64,000 nt of DNA, taken from positions 8,539-72,538 of the forward strand of contig VZRS01001737.1 in NCBI GenBank assembly GCA_013398055.1, given 5' to 3'. The notes beneath the pieces are model-generated. The model had not been told where the DNA came from, did not search any database, and saw only the letters and a program-made list of their open reading frames with translations. Below, one piece after another: positions 27,701 to 41,630 of the stretch. The DNA comes from Ifrita kowaldi. Its lineage: Eukaryota; Chordata; Aves; Passeriformes; Cinclosomatidae. A program made the position numbers and the translations under genes. The stretch's first letter is position 1, and every line of letters starts with the position of its first letter.

Positions 27701-30200
27701 GCCCACTCAGCTGAGCACCGGGATGCTGAGCCTCAGCACACAGGGCACCCCTCCCTAAAAGCCCCTGCAAGGACCCTCAGCTCCAGCAGTCCCTTCCCAT
27801 CCTCCACGACTGACCTCTGTCTCATGTAGCTTCCCTCAGGCTGGTCGGGTTGGGTGTCCCTCCTCCACCCCCTCCATCACTGTGAGAACAGTCAGGCTGG
27901 CACCCTTGCAAAACTGCAGGCAAACTTTGCCCCCATAGCCAGCCTCCACTCTCTCTGCACACTGGAGAGCCTTAACTTCATGCTGAGAGACCTTGTGATG
28001 AGAGAATGCCTCGAAACATCTCCCTCGTGCCACAAAGGAACAGGCAAGTTCCCTGCCTGAGGGCATGTTGTAGAGATATCTGGCTTTGCAACTGCAGGTG
28101 GTGGCAGTATAGATTTACCTGGACGCCTACAGAGGGGAAAAAGAGGAACAAAACCCCCAATAAGCATTAAAAGACTCCTGAGCTCGCATTCCAGCTCCAT
28201 CACTGACTTGCCCTTCACCTCCAGAAGGATTTCAAACCACAGTTGGCAGCCTGAGGAACACCCTGTGTCTATGACAACATTCCAGCTTAAGAAAAAAACA
28301 AGCCTTGAACAAAAGCAGTCCAACATCTTAGCAGACTCTCCACATCCAAACCAGTGTAGTCACCCACAATGTTGCAACAGGAGTTACAACAGGGCCATGT
28401 TGGAAGTGCCACAGGGGAGAATCCCTCCCGCAAGCCCCTGGGACTACAGCAATATCCTATATTCTGATACTACATGCACGCTGTCGCAACTCCCTCTCCA
28501 CCAGGATTTACTTGAGACTACAGGAGATTCACACAGCAGCAGTCAAGATTTGCCTGCTGCCCTCAGTCACCAGGGTCACCTCCTTGCAAAGCAAAGGAGT
28601 TGCCAAAGACATCAGGCAAACCCTTGACTGCCCCTCTGACTGCCTGGTCTCAGGCACACCACGAAAAGGCAGCATAGCTGCCGACTCCAAAGCAAGGATC
28701 AAAGCGAGTGGAGCAGCAGGTATCACTGGAAAGTAAGAGGACAAAGCAGCAGGGAAGCAGGTGGGGAACTTCCTGCCTCCAGGCAGTAGCAGTAGGAGTA
28801 GGAGGAACACACCCAGTTTTCCCACTCCCTCCCCTTTGGGCTCTCCATCCTGCTGGAAGCATAGGCTGGCCCCCCCCCACTCCCAGTACAGCATCATGCA
28901 ACTTTGCCTGCTTTGCTGAGAAATCTTCTGCAGTAAGTAAAGAACAGAAGACAACAAGCACCTGCTGTTACCTCTGTGAGAGCTAAGAGCAAGGCCTCCA
29001 AAAGGCACCATGAGCAGCAAGAGAAGTGCCTTCCTGACCCGGAGAGCTTCTCCAGGCCAAAAAACCAGCAATTTACTTAGATTGGAGCAGAAGCCATTTG
29101 CCCTATTGCTTAACAAAAGGAGTCCCATGGAAGCCTCTTCTTGCATCAGCATGACCTCCTTGACATTGAGATGCCAAGCCATCTGCCAAGACAGAAAGAC
29201 TTGGGGAATAGGCCTGTGCTGGTCTGGAACAAACACCAGATATACCCTTTGACTTGGCATGTCTTGGGAAACTGCCCTGGATGAGAGAGAGATGGAAAAC
29301 TAACGCTCATCTTGAAGGTGGGCACGGGTATCAGTACTGCAGCACGCCAAAAGGCCCCAGTGCTTACCTGGAATCTGTCATTTTAGGGGCTGCTCTGACC
29401 TTCAGTCAAGGAAAGTCCCTGTCCTGGAGGTTTTGCAACTGAGCTGCAAGATGGGATGAGTAAGGACAGCCCTTAGGAGAAGTGACTCACCCAGGGCTCA
29501 CAGGGGAAGTCTTGATATCGAAGACATTGGAGATGCCAAGCTGAAGGAACTGGAGGGAAGGTTTCAGCAGGACAAATGAGCTTGGAGTCATCTTATTGAA
29601 AACACATAAGAGTTCTGCTCCATTGGAGGACAACACATTAAAACACTCTCTTAAGGCAGTATCTTCCCTCACAGCAGAGAGACAACAGGTCTAACAGTGC
29701 TCACAGCACCTCTGGCAAGACTGAGGGGAGCAAAGGAAACCCATGGGAGCTGTTGGCACTCTTCCCATCTCAACCTGCCTCCTCTCAAAATTCTCAAAAT
29801 GGCAACTGGGTCAAGTCTCAAAAGACCTGGCTCTTCTGCTCTGCACAAATGCCACATCAGGCATGCTGCCCTGCTGCCCTGTCACTCCTCTGAACACTTA
29901 CAACACAAGTAACAAGCCTCTAAATTTAGGACAACTACTCATGCTCAAAGCAAACTGTCTTGCAGTAGGTGCCAGAGGGCCAAAAACCCTTTCCATGCAA
30001 CTCATCATAAAATCTTCAGTGATGTGGTCATATGAGGCCAGGACATGGCCATAGCAAAAATTCAGGCCCAGCACCTGCTTGAAAATAGTGGTGGATTGCA
30101 GTCTTTGGTCTGTAGAAACCTGCAAGTCTCTCCACCAATTCAAAGGGATCTGTAAGAAGTAGCTACAGAACGGGTAATCTATATGCAAACACAATGAACT

Positions 30201-30220
30201 ACACACATATATATATATGT
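30201..30220. repeat. AC/AT microsatellite
   Basis: ACACACATATATATATATGT is a short alternating purine-pyrimidine tract in SLC25A22 intron 1. Confidence 0.9.
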
Positions 30221-31269
30221 AGCAACTTCTACATAAAATGGTTATTTAAATTAAGATTATAATCCTAATTTAAGGTCATTTTGCAGCTTCAGAGCCAACA
30301 GTAGAAGCACAAGCTAACTGACAGACATGCACATGATCATGGTGTACAATCAAGTGCACCTTGGACATTACTGGACAAACATAAGTGGGTGCTTGTTGCC
30401 AGTAATGCCCCTTTCCAAGTGCCACCTGAGAAATCATGGAGTCACATGCTGAACTGATGTGATTCTAAATATTTTTAAATCCACCTTCCTCTGAATCTGT
30501 TCTCTGTAGCAGTTTTTACGAAATTACAACTTCAGAGACATGGAGCATTAGCTGGAGAGAGAAGACAGCTTTGCTGAGCTTTTGGGAGTCTGGCAGATGG
30601 GAGACAGAGCAAGGAGAACAATTAAGAACTTTTATACAGCATTTCTCTTCAATAATCTGTGGTGGTCAACAAAAAGGCAGAGCCAGCTGACAATGACAGA
30701 CAGACCAACCCTTTGATCTGGAAGGACATACCATGGAGAAACTAAATGGTGCAAATCCCTCTCTTGGGTGCTCTGCCAAGAGGCCAATAGGATAGAAAAG
30801 AGTTCCCCCCTCCCAGTTTAAAATAATCACCATGTACAAAGCAGTAATTAAAAACAACCAACCAAGAAGCTCAAGGGAAAGTTAAGGGTCAGATTCTAAC
30901 TCTTACTAGGAATGAGGTAGAGCACTGAGTTGAGGTCCTGGGGCCTGAAAGGGACCATTCATTCCCCACCAGCAATGAAACCAGGGCTCTTGGCTCTCAG
31001 CTTTCTCCACTGAAAGGAAGGGGTGCCAGTGACCCTGCTGGGAGGAATAAGCATCTTTTCAGGCCAAATTGCAGCAGTACCTCACCAGAGCAACACTCAA
31101 CCAACCACAGAGCTGTTCCTGTTAGATGCCCTAAAGCATATAGTCCTGGGATGGTGCCGGTTCACCGGGGCCAAACCGGAGGCTGCAGAGGGGAAGGATG
31201 GACAGCTCCGGTCACTGCTGTGCCCACTGTGGACTCCCGGCAGCCCTGCCCTGGGACTAGCACAGAGAC

Positions 31270-32445
31270 TGGCTTGGTGAGCTGCTCTGCCAGCTCCATC
31301 AGCACCCTTGCCACTGACTACTTCCTCCTGGATTGCTGGGATCTTTTCTGCTCTCTCACCAGCTCAGGGGACCAGCTGCCCTCAAGATATTCAGTTTTAC
31401 TGTTAAAGACTGAGATAAAGAAGGCATTAAGCACTTCAGTCTTTTCCTCAGCCTTTGTTGCTGTTTCCTCTGCATCTAATAAAAGATGGGGGTTCTCTTT
31501 GGCCTCCTTTTTGTTGTTAACGTATTTACGAAAACACTTTTTATTACCTTTCATAGCACCGACCAGACTGAGCTCTAGCTGAGCTTTTGCTTTTCTAATT
31601 TTCTCTCTATATGACCTAACAACATCCTTGTACTCTTCCTTAGTCACCCGCCCCTTCTTCCAAAACTCATAAATCCTTTTTTTCCTCCTGGATTCCTGCA
31701 AAAGCTCCCTGTTCTACAAGGCCAGTCTTCTTTCCTGCTGGCTCATCTTTTGGCACATAGGGACATCCTGGATCTTTAAGATTTCCTTCTTAAAGTATGT
31801 TCAGACTTTCTGAACCCCTTCATTGACCTCCTTCTTTACTTCATCAAGAATTGAAAACTCTGTAATTTCCTGGTCACTGTGTCCCAGACTGCCTCCAACC
31901 ACCACATCTCCCACCAGCCCTTCTCTGTTTGTAAACAGCAGGTCTGGTGGGCAGCATCGTGGTAGGCTCTCTGACCAGCTGTGTCAGAAGTTATCTTCCA
32001 CATAGCCCAGGAATCTCCTAGACTGCCTTCTATCTGCTGTGTCAACCTTCCAGCAGACATCCAGCAAGTCTTCCACATGAAAAAGGGCTAGCAATCATGA
32101 AGCAGTTGCTCACAGAACAATTCACTTGTCTCTTCATCCAGGTTGGGCGGTCTATAACAGACTCCCACCAGGATGTCTGCCTTGTTAGCCTTCCCCCTGA
32201 TTCTCACCCACAGGCACTCAACCTCATCATCACTACCCTTGAGCTCTCGACAGTCAAAACACTCCCTAACAGACAGTCACTGCCTCTCCTTCCTTGACTG
32301 TCCCTTCTGAAGAGCTTATAGTCATCCACTGCAGCACTCCAATCATGGCAGCCATCCCCCTGTGTTTCCACAATGGTGCCTACGTCACAGCTTTCCTGCT
32401 GCCACGCTCCCTCCCAGCTTCTTGTGCACGTCCTCACTGGCAGAG
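31270..32445 (-). mobile_element. CR1 LINE internal fragment (endonuclease to start of RT linker), degenerate
   Basis: On the minus strand, translated pieces in several frames match the CR1 ORF2 protein in order: DYKLFRRDSQGRRG near the high end, then a piece like VCYRPPNLDEET, then GLVGDVVVGGSLGHSD, and an open stretch at 31318-31701 with VRSYREKIRKAKAQLELSL, KKCFRKYVNNKKEAKENPHL and LNAFFISVFNSKT. The upstream part has stops and frame changes, so it is a dead copy. This is the endonuclease region and the linker before reverse transcriptase. The reverse transcriptase and the CR1 3' end are not seen at the low end. Neither boundary is sharp. Confidence 0.88.
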
Positions 32446-33663
32446 TGTGGGAAACTGAAAAGTCCTTGATTTAGAGTGAGCAGTACTTAGCAGCAACTAA
32501 AACATCAGCATGTTATCAACATTGTTCTCATACTAAATTCAAAACACAGCACTCTACTAGGAAGAAGATTAACTCTATCCCAGACAAAGCCACAACACTG
32601 ATTAAAAAAGCTGTCTTGGTGTGTACCAAGCATTCCACAGCTCTGAGCCAGCATGAGCCAAGCAGTGTCCCTTCCTGCTCCTGAAACAAAGAGGGGGTGA
32701 GGGAAATCACCATCTCTGGCCAGCATCTGAGGTACCCCAGCAGGTATTTATCTTCCCTCAGACTTTCCTTGGTTTTTTCTCCCCCCTGCAATGCACCTGT
32801 TAGGAACTGCACATGGGCACTCCTGCAGATCCGCACCCATCGCATCTCCTCACCCCACTAACCACTCACAAAACCTTCATTTAAACATTCAGCTCTCCTG
32901 AGAACAGGCTCTAAGAAAGTAGAAATAAATTTATCTGCTTCAACATGCTGCAGCAAGACTTGTGTACATCCCCTGTCCCTTCATGGAGATCTCAGACTTG
33001 TTTTCCTTCTGCGCCTCCCAGGAGGTCCAGGTTCTGAGCAGAGATGCAAGCCAGAAGAACTCACCATCTCTGCTGGAGCCTGGGGACTTGGTCCCCTGCC
33101 AGATGCAGCAAGAGGGCACATTATTACAAGTACATACACACTTCGGTCCAGGCTGATGGGGTTTCATTGTCCCTTTGACTGTAACAACTTCATCTTCTCA
33201 ATGACGCTCCTGCACAGGCTCATGACGGCCAAGAACAGTCCAGGTCTTGCAAGCCCAAGCTCACTTGGCAGAAACAGCAAACGGGTAAAATAAAAAGAGG
33301 GAGTAGGAGCAGGCAGAACATCTGCATCTCATCCCAACTGTTACTTGCAGAAAACCTGACCAAAACAGTGCAAGAACATCAACAGCTTTCCAGTACCATT
33401 CTTCCTGCTCCTACTCCCAGCTTATGCTCACCACAAAGACCTGTGATTGTTGAAGAAGGGGGAAGAAGACAAGAAATGCAGGAAGTCTGTGCATGCATAG
33501 TGGTCTTGGCTGAAAAAAGCCCCCAAAATTCTTAACTCACTAGCTTTAGAATCAGTGCAGGATTTTAGTATCCCTCATGCAGGACTACTGGATTCACCAT
33601 CCTGGATTCACAGACTGCATCATTCCAGTGTGGTGGAGCCCAAACCACAACCTGCAGCTTCTG

Positions 33664-33712
33664 TGAAAAAAAGAAGCAAAAAAACCCCCAAACAACAAAA
33701 AACGAACCAACC
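33664..33712. repeat. A-rich low-complexity tract
   Basis: Runs of A are broken by CCCCC and short AAC units. The tract resembles the one at 41561-41630 in composition. It is probably a simple-sequence expansion. Confidence 0.75.
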
Positions 33713-36700
33713 CTGCCAAACACCTGGTGGCAAACATCCTGGCATCATTCCATGGCACCTAGCTAAGGGCTGTGCATGGCAAGACCCAGAACAGTAAAAG
33801 AAACCAAGGACCACAGTGCTGCAGCAAATGAAATTACTTGCAACTGTTTTCGTCCTTTTACAAGAACCTTGCTCTTTTGCAGTCTTAAATACAAACAGCA
33901 CCAGAATACACTAGCCACTTCCTCTGCCTCAGAATCACCAAGGGGAAATAGAGTAGACAATGAAGCAAAATTACTATCAGTACCTAGTACATAACCTGAT
34001 TGGAGCAGAGTTCAAGCGTGGGTTGCTAAAGTTTATTTCTGTAAATTTCCGGCTCCCAGTCTGTGTCATATTTCGCTGATTCATTCTACAGATTTTTTTC
34101 TACCGATAGTGTAGAGCATAGGAAATATCCAGGGCTGGTTGTTTAGTAAACCTGCACTGAAAGTTCCCTTCCATCTACTGCGCCTGCTGCTAATTCCCTT
34201 CACAGCTCTGCTCATTAATAAAAATACAACACAATAAAAAAGAACCACACACATATACACCTCACCCAAATTTCCACCATACTGTCTGGTCCTGAGTCAC
34301 CACCAATGATTAACTGTTGCCATGCACTGAGGAGGACATAGTTATTAAATTAATAGGGGCTGCTTAACCTGGCTACAAATATACATGAGTTTTTTGTGCC
34401 TTAGTGAGCTAATAAGGCATGTGCTAATTACATTAATTCAAACAAGCCCAGCATGCCCTGAGGGCAAAGGGAGAGTAGGGTGCAGCAAACCCAGGCTCTC
34501 TCATAATAGCTGTGAGAGAGCGGAAAGTACTTGCCTTGACAGAGCTTTTGGAGAAGCACAGGAGCACTGCGGCTGGCACCCTACGGCTCACTCAGCCCAG
34601 CTGCTGCCTGGCTAATGTGCAAAATCCCTGCTCATTCACTCAGCCCTTGGTGCAATGATAGACACAGGATCCTCTCTCCGAAGGGCCAGCCAGCTTGTCT
34701 CTTCCTATCTCTGCGGCCCAGAGCACACCACAAGTCTTGGGATGACACCCTGCTGCTTTGGGACTGTGAGCCTGGGACCCTGCTGGCAGCCCCTTCCCAC
34801 AGTACCACATGGCACCAGCAGCCTCAAGCGCCAGAGCAGCACCCAGGGCTGCAAGTCACCCATCCTCGAGCCATGTGATGCTCCTCTTACAGTCTCATCT
34901 CCTCCACATCCCCAAAGTCAGCCAGGACAGCCCAGCCAGCATGCAGAGCCTGCAGTGTGACCTTAACCAAGTTAGGCAATCCCAACACACTCCCTAAACC
35001 TATCCAGCAATGGAGGCAGGCAGTAGGGACAGCTGCACCTCCCGTGTCAAAACGGGAACAGAGCCTTCAGAAACAGAACAGGCTGCAGCAGGGAGAAACA
35101 AAAGGACAGCAGGAAAGAGACACACAATCCCAGCAAGGTTCAGATATGTTCAGAGAGGAGCCTCCCATTTCTCCAGCCCCAGGGTAAGCAGATCCCTAAC
35201 CTCTGTCACCTCTGAGAGGAAGGCTCAGCATCAGCTGTGTTCACACTGAACTGTCTGCTAGGCACTGCCAGCACTTCCTGGCATGCAAAGGAAAGAGAGG
35301 AAGAGCAGAGGAAGTCATATTTCTTGGCACCTCCAAGGACACATGCTCACCGAGTACTTTCTGAAGGATGTGCTTTTCCTGTGAGCACTAGGGGACTGTG
35401 CTGGAGCAAAGCAAAGGCGCTGCAGGCTTTTTCTCCCCTCTCTTCCCACTTCTTCCTATACTGCATGCATCTGGCAGAACACAGGGCCATCCCTACCAGC
35501 TGTGAAAAGCCACCACCTTTCTCTGGCTGCTATGCTATGTGAATTTTAAGTGTTATAAAGGCATGATGCTGTCACTCTGCATCAAAGAGAGAATCTACAA
35601 CCAGGCACTAGGTGTCCCAGTGCTGCAGAAGGGTAGTGCAACACAATCTGTCTTGCACAAAGAGGTACTGGTGCAGGCTCCACGCAGTCTTGACAGTGTG
35701 TTGGCGGAGAAGGTGCAAAGATTTTCATGAAGGGAACAGTACCAGGGATTTTGAGCCCCTGGAAAGTGCCACATGATTTGCTTTCCCAGCAGAGACTGTG
35801 GTTTCTCAACCACTTGTCCAGCACAACTTCAGGCTACTGCTCTTCCTTTCCCCAGCAACTTGCAGAACTCATTTTGGATCAGGCCTATTCCCAGGTCATG
35901 GGTAGCTGTGAACACACAAATGTTTGTGTTGACACAAGCAGAGAGAGGCAGGAGTAGAAGCAGGGCTGTTCCTCTTGGCAGCGGCCTGCAGCAGCCTGCT
36001 GAGTGCACTGATAAAGTAAACCAATACACAACAATAAAACAGAACAAGAATCCCTCCAGGGAAGCCTGGGAGATAAGAGCTTCTGGGCCCTGAACAAAAT
36101 TATTTAAAAGGCCTAGTAACCCAGAGCCCTGTGGGTCTGTATGTCAACTGACAGCTGTCACTCAAGAGTCCCAAAGAGGGACTGTTGAGCCTGGCTGGAA
36201 CTGCGAAGCATCCCACCAACCCCGCATCCTGTCCCTGTAGCAAAGCTACAGTGCACTGAGAGCATCAGCCACTGACATGGGAACCAACGCTAGAATATCG
36301 CAGGTTAATGAACCAGGAGCTCAGGGCGTGTCACTCTTTGGAGTCAGGAGCTAGGCTCCACCTAGGGCAAGGTGACAGAGAAGCATCGAGCAGGAGTCAC
36401 CATGTAAGCATGCCAACACTGGTGTACAGGCTGCAAGCTCAGCTGCCGCTAGAGCCAAGGCTCTGTTGCAGGTGCCTTTTGTACAAGAGAGCAGACATGG
36501 AGAATTGACAGGATAACAGAAGGACATTTCCCAGCCTTCCAAACACTTTGCAACAGCAGGCAGAGACCTCTCTGAAGAAGAAAGCTTATCTCATTACTTC
36601 TCAGTGCCAAAGGCAGCATTTCACTAATGCTCCCAGTGCACTAGAAAAAATGCCACTTAAATGTCATGTTAATCAATATTCCTTGCCTCTCAGCCACAGG

Positions 36701-39700
36701 ACAGTGCTGCTGCCAGTCCCTTTGCTGTGGGGGTGTGTGAACACAACTGCTCCCCTCCTGCATTGCCAACAGCCCTTCTCGCCTCCCACCTCAGCTGTTT
36801 TGCTTACACCAAAACTGTTCAGATCACAGCAAAATGGTTCCTTGCTAAACGTGCATCAGCAGCCCTGCATGGGTCATGCTGCTCCTGAAGAGGTTAGCAG
36901 CTCCTCCACGGAAACTCATGCACACTCTGTGACAAGCAGAGGAATCGTCAAGGGGACTGCAACCACCGCCTGATGGCTCAGGAGTCTGAGGCATAATCCA
37001 TTCTCCAGCTCCCTACTCACCCAGAGTGCTGTGAATCAGCAGGCTACAAGGCATTCCCAGCAGGAAGACAATATATTTTGGAGGCTATAGGCAAATGAAA
37101 ACACATCCGGTCCTGCTCACCTAACAGAGTGCCAGGAGATGAGTAACACAAGAAAGGAAAAAGAGGAAAAAGTGAAGTGTATCAAACTTGGAAAGTCATT
37201 CTCTGAACATCAGATGTCTCACCTGGCTACTCCATATGCGCAGTGCAATGCTGCTACCTGACAGAAGTATCCACAAGAATTTACCTGACACATCCTCGGG
37301 GAAGCAATTCATCTTGCACTGCTTAAGAATTAGACCTGTTTTCAGAAAGTTTCCAAACAAAAATCACTCCTGAAGGGAACCTCACAACTCTGCTCTAATT
37401 ACCAACACTGTCTCACAAAGAGTGCGTGGCAGCAACAGCAGGCAGCAGTAGACACAAGGAATTGTCATGCCAGTGAGCAGTGGAACAGGCACATTGCCTG
37501 GGAAGGCTAGCAACAGTTTGGCAATGCAGGAACTAGACACACTGTTCTGCTCCAGAGGTCCTTGGACAAGGACTTCGTCACTCCAATCCATAATCCCACT
37601 GGAGTCAGCTGTGACTACTGACATGGGAACCTGCCTGCCCCATAGCAGAGCCCACTCAAGAGGTGAGGCAGCACTCTGGGGGAAACACGTTCTCCTTGCC
37701 CTGTAAGAGCAGTAATCTCGTCAGGAAGAGGGGAGGCTGGCCACAGCAGCCAGCTCTGCTAGAGTTCATCAGGGTCCCCAACCATGGCATGTAAACCCTT
37801 TCCCACCCCACACCTTTTCAGGCTGCCAGCAAGTTTGCCACCTCACATGTATGCCCAGGTGTGTCCAAAAAGCACAGGCCCTTTACCACAACTGATCCAT
37901 TTGTTTCCAGTTCCACACCACCTCAATTTGCACTGACACAGGTCCCTGTGACTGCACCAGCGGAGGGACAACACAGCGTCAGATGACCCTACGGCCTTCC
38001 TACAATCTCACCCTTGTGCCAAGCAATATCTCACGAGCTGCACAGCAGCTCTGCAGCCTCTCTCCCACAAGCTGACCCCGTGCATCTGCAAACTGCCCAT
38101 GGCTCCCCTCCACCAGACCAGCCTGATGAGCGGGCACAGCTGAACCTCACCACAGGGAAAATGGGAGCCTGCTCCACACAGGGACCTGGCAGAGCCACAG
38201 AGACTGAGTCAGCAGTGTGCAGATGCCTCCTGAGCTCCGGGAGGCTGTGGGAGCAGCCTGCTCAGCCTCCCCGGAGCGTGCTGGCAGGGAACACGCTGCA
38301 TGGCGCACGCGGGCACGCGCCCACACACAGCTCAGCAGCGACCTGGCATTTCTTCCCCCCTTCCCAAAGCCAAATTCAGACCATCTGTTGAAGTATTTCT
38401 GCAAATCATCCCTCTCTCAGGAAGGGCCGGGGGCTGAGTTTAGTTGTTTATATAGCGTCTGGCATTTCTGTAGTGCTTATCACTTCAGTATCCAAGCTAT
38501 TTCCTTCAAGCGCTCCATTAGTTTTGAAGAACCAGAGTGAGGCACCAGTGAATCTACACTGTAAGCTCCTGTAAAAAATAAAAAAGGGCATCAAAAAGAC
38601 GACAGCTGCTCAGGTCATGCACACATTTAGCTGCTAACAAAGCAAGTGGAACAGTTCATGGGAAGGGGGTCAGGCCAACACAATGAGTTTTATGTCCTTT
38701 AAAAGTACTACTACACTTAGAAAACAGCCTTCATAAACAACAAGTGCTCCTGTTACCTTACAGAGAAGAGCTCAGCTTGCCCAGGGCATGGAAAAGGAAG
38801 CTAGTACCGCTATCCTTGAGAAAGCCAACACAAACTGAAAAAGGGAAACAAAACACCTAGAAGAGGAGACCATTTACTACATCAGATCATACCTTCTGCA
38901 ACAGCTGCCACTGCTGTTGTGTGTAAGTGGCAAACCCCTGGAAGTGCTGCTGTTCCCATTTCATTGTAAGGGACAGGATCAGAAACAGACATCTTATTGC
39001 TTACCACAGGTCAGGCTCTAAATCTGTAGCAAAGGAGAAAGCAGTACCCAAATTCACAGTAAGCCCCTGACACAGCCTGTCCCTAAAACACAATTCCTTC
39101 TTTTTTATAAATCCCTAACTATCACAGAGCAAAGAGAACAGCACTGAACAGGGCACCAAAGATGCTCCCAATCTGCACATGGCCTTGAAGAAGGTGCTTC
39201 CATCCCATCACATCCATCAGGCAACAGGGAACTGTCCTTTTCTCTGGTAAAGCATGCAGGCAGCAACCCTATTAAGGGCAGTAAGGTGTCAGACACCACA
39301 GTGACAAGGACAGAGACTCAGCAGCAGCAGAAATGACGATGGGCCTGCCCAGACTAAGCACATCACAGGCTACAGTTTCATTGCAGGCACTTATCCACAT
39401 AAAGCCGGCACTCATCCTGGCTCGGAGCTCCCACATCACCAGCACAGCCCCTTGTCAAAGCAAAAAGGCTTCACTGAAAGCCTTTGAATTCAGAAATGAA
39501 GGATCATGGCTACTGGACTTCTTTCTGGCTTGATCCAGACCAATTGCTCACTTGCACAGCATCTCTCTCCTACTAAAATCATTTGCTGAAAGTCCCCTAT
39601 CTTTGTGCTCTAATTAAAAAAGAAAAGCACATACCTCACTTCCCAAACACCTCCTCCAGGCCAGTTACTCACTCAGTGCAGAAGCATTGCTGTCCTATAT

Positions 39701-41560
39701 AAGAGGGGAAGATTTCCTTCTCCTCCTTCTTCCCTCCCCTCATAGCTGGGACAGCCTTTAAATTGAGAGTATGAGCCACAGTCATAGAGCCAAAACTCCA
39801 GGTGGGGCAGGCATAGTCTTTGATGTCACCTAGTCATCTCCAGCTCCTCAAATTCATGCTATTTGGGGAAACTTAGTTGGGTCAAAACCAACCTCTCTCC
39901 TCCCGGCTTCTGGATAAATGTCTCAGACATAGGAAAGAAAAAAAATCCAGACAGCTGTCCTGATATGCCATACACCACCACCAGTGTCAAAAGAAGGAGC
40001 AAGGCACAGGAAGGTTTGACAAGACGCACTCACCCATCCACAACAGGACTACCAAAACGAGTACCGGTTACAAAAAAGTTTGACAAAATAAAATAAAACT
40101 GCATTCCTGTGAGCAGCTCACCACAGGCCGTACTCAATTAAGATCAACAGAGACCCCATAGATTAAAAAAAAAGTAACCCATTGTATTCCTTCTGATACA
40201 CAACAAGCATTTCTGCCCAGGTGCCTCTCCCTTCCCCAAGTATATAATCTCCACATAGACAACCCACCTAAGGCAGAAAATGTTCAAAGCTTTTATATTT
40301 TAGATGTGTAAGAGGAAACTGCCAGACAGAAATCCAAAGCATCCAGAGCGACAAGGTCTTTTCATTAGGTTTGTCTGGGATTTTGCCTTGTTTTCTAAAG
40401 CTTTTGTACCTCCTGTTACTTTATCTCCACAATAATTTGAACTACCAGGCAATCAATACTGCAAGGTTAAAGCAACATCCAAGTTTGGCATTGGACAGCT
40501 CAATCCACCTCCTCCTTCCTGCTATCTCTGTGCTGGAAGGCAAACAGAAGAGGACAGGAAAAAAAGTATTTATCTGCTGTTAGGATTAGCTGGAGCAACA
40601 CAGCGTTAGCTCTGCCACTGTTAGCTGGATATGGCCAAGTGACAGACCCCAGCCCAAGCAGGTACAGCCAGAGGACTCAGCCTTGCTGAAGGAGGATGGC
40701 TTCATTAAATCATGGTGCCAGAGAAGCTGAAATACATTGCCCTGTTAGACCTCAGACACCTCTCTGGCAGGGAAGAGGCACCTGCAGTTACGTCCGTGCT
40801 GTCTCACTGTAGACAGACACGACAACTGGCTCCAGCAAGGCTGGAGTCCATGCAGCCATTTATGAGGAATGCACTATGGAACACAGGCATGGTGTTCAAC
40901 ATGTTCAAGAGTAACAAATAAAAACAATGCACTGCCTACAACAGGCAGCATCCCTAGCTCATTTGCCATGATAAGTGATCAACAATTCCATCTCTCCCAA
41001 CTGGTACTAGTGCAGATGTTTGGTCTCTGCTAAGAGAGCCTGAATATGCAAACATGGGCATTAAAGCAGGCTTTTACATTTCCTGAAAACACAGTCAAGG
41101 ATTTAGGAGAACGCACCATGGATGTAGAAAGAATAGTTACCAGTCCTTATGTACCTGCCGTAGCAGAAGGCAGAATGCTGTAAACAGGCAGATTCCTCCC
41201 CATCCTGCACTGTTGCTGCAGAAGGAGCAGTACAGACATTTGTCCTACACAGTATTGCAGATTTTAACAGGAGAGCAGAGGCAGCTGGGAGAAAGACATG
41301 TCCAACTGGAAGCCTAACAGGACACTAACAAACTTATAAGTGACAGGCTAAACAGGCTGTGGGACCAGACTCTTCCTGTTGCTCGAGGGCTCCCACACGA
41401 TGCTCAAACTCAGCTGGTGCAAACGAAATTTGCTCCACTGTCTGCCAGAGCTGTATCAACCTACTCCAGTAAAGGGTGAAAGTGTTCAGCTCTGGTACAC
41501 CACTGATGGGCCACTGGGACACCAATGACAGGTCACCAGCTGTGTAGGAACTTCATTCTA

Positions 41561-41630
41561 GGGAAAAACAAAGAAAAAAAAAAAACCAAAACCAAAAACA
41601 AACCCACGACAAAACAACAGGGAAAAAACC
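41561..41630. repeat. A-rich low-complexity tract
   Basis: A twelve-A run is followed by CCAAAACCAAAAACAAACCC-like sequence. No element end or target-site duplication was recognised. Confidence 0.75.

Noticed and set aside
31318..31701. 127-codon minus-strand frame as a host gene
   Set aside because: The peptide is CR1 ORF2 linker sequence with broken CR1 coding sequence upstream, so it is a mobile-element remnant.
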